A DNA stretch of 58,696 nucleotides from Pseudomonadota bacterium (GTDB taxonomy: Bacteria; Pseudomonadota; Gammaproteobacteria; Steroidobacterales; Steroidobacteraceae), in NCBI GenBank assembly GCA_021808195.1, contig JAKBCE010000025.1, positions 1 through 58,696 on the forward strand, written 5' to 3'. Position 1 is the first letter of the stretch. Every line of letters begins with the position of its first letter. A model generated the notes under the pieces. The model worked only from the letters and a program-made list of their open reading frames with translations. It made no database searches and had not been told where the DNA came from. Below, piece after piece: positions 58,608 to 58,696 of this stretch. The position numbers and the translations under genes were made by a program.

Positions 58608-58696
58608 TCACGCGACGATGCACAGCACTTCGCCGCCCTGGCCGATCGAGCGCGCCTGCTTGTCGGTCATGACGCCCTTCGGAGTGGAGACGATCA
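58608..58696 (-). CDS. rpsH: 30S ribosomal protein S8, C-terminal part, cut by window edge
   Basis: The last 28 codons and the stop of S8: IVSTPKGVMTDKQARSIGQG then GEVLCIVA. This is the highly conserved S8 C-terminus that contacts 16S rRNA helix 21. The gene continues beyond base 58696. The stop (TGA) lies 14 bases before the rplF start, the expected order. Confidence 0.95.
   Translation of the reverse strand, partial: IVSTPKGVMTDKQARSIGQGGEVLCIVA

Overview
The window reads as a GC-rich gammaproteobacterial chromosome segment. The evidence is gene order: rhlB diverges from trxA-rho, miaB-phoH-ybeY-corC-lnt runs into leuS-lptE, a holA-nadD-rsfS-rlmH-maf-rng block follows, uvrA diverges from ssb, and the right end is a standard spc/alpha ribosomal protein operon. 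A large TonB-dependent receptor, a PepQ-type prolidase and the rlmH-maf-rng adjacency suggest the Xanthomonadales/Nevskiales/Steroidobacter side of the class. That placement is inference from gene content and family resemblance, not from a marker search.

Layout. Bases 1-11,370 are loosely packed: a secreted alpha/beta hydrolase, a TonB-dependent receptor, a 2-kb stretch without genes, a Gfo/Idh/MocA oxidoreductase, a DUF202 membrane protein, a TesB-like thioesterase and the wreck of an IS21-type istB. From 11,374 to 15,385 lie rho, trxA, rhlB and a YdcH-like small protein. From 15,402 to 23,841, all on the minus strand, lies holA-nadD-rsfS-rlmH-maf-rng-nit-tldD-decarboxylase, a housekeeping run with several overlapping stops and starts.

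From 23,946 to 35,691 there is a mostly plus-strand block: proline iminopeptidase, a tungstate/molybdate binding protein, a fused permease-ATPase, a PAS-GAF-GGDEF-EAL protein, a YeaQ/GlsB membrane protein, a HAF-repeat secreted protein, an MBL-fold hydrolase, SlyX and a secreted S10 peptidase (minus strand). This block sits exactly where lptE should be followed by holA, so it splits an operon that is continuous in E. coli and Pseudomonas. From 35,932 to 44,833 the other half resumes on the minus strand: miaB-phoH-ybeY-corC-lnt-leuS-lptE plus a small HExxH protein whose start overlaps the lptE stop.

From 45,001 to 51,565 are ssb, uvrA, a Ser/Thr-rich lipoprotein, pepQ, a cupin and mscL. From 51,688 to the right edge is rpsH(partial)-rplF-rplR-rpsE-rpmD-rplO-secY-rpmJ-rpsM-rpsK-rpsD-rpoA-rplQ, closed by a strong hairpin.

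I found no intact insertion sequence, CRISPR array, tRNA or rRNA gene. The most unusual items are the split lptE/holA operon, the HExxH protein coupled to lptE, near-identical 132-bp coding repeats in the HAF protein, and an Asn/Arg/Gly-rich N-terminal extension on Rho.
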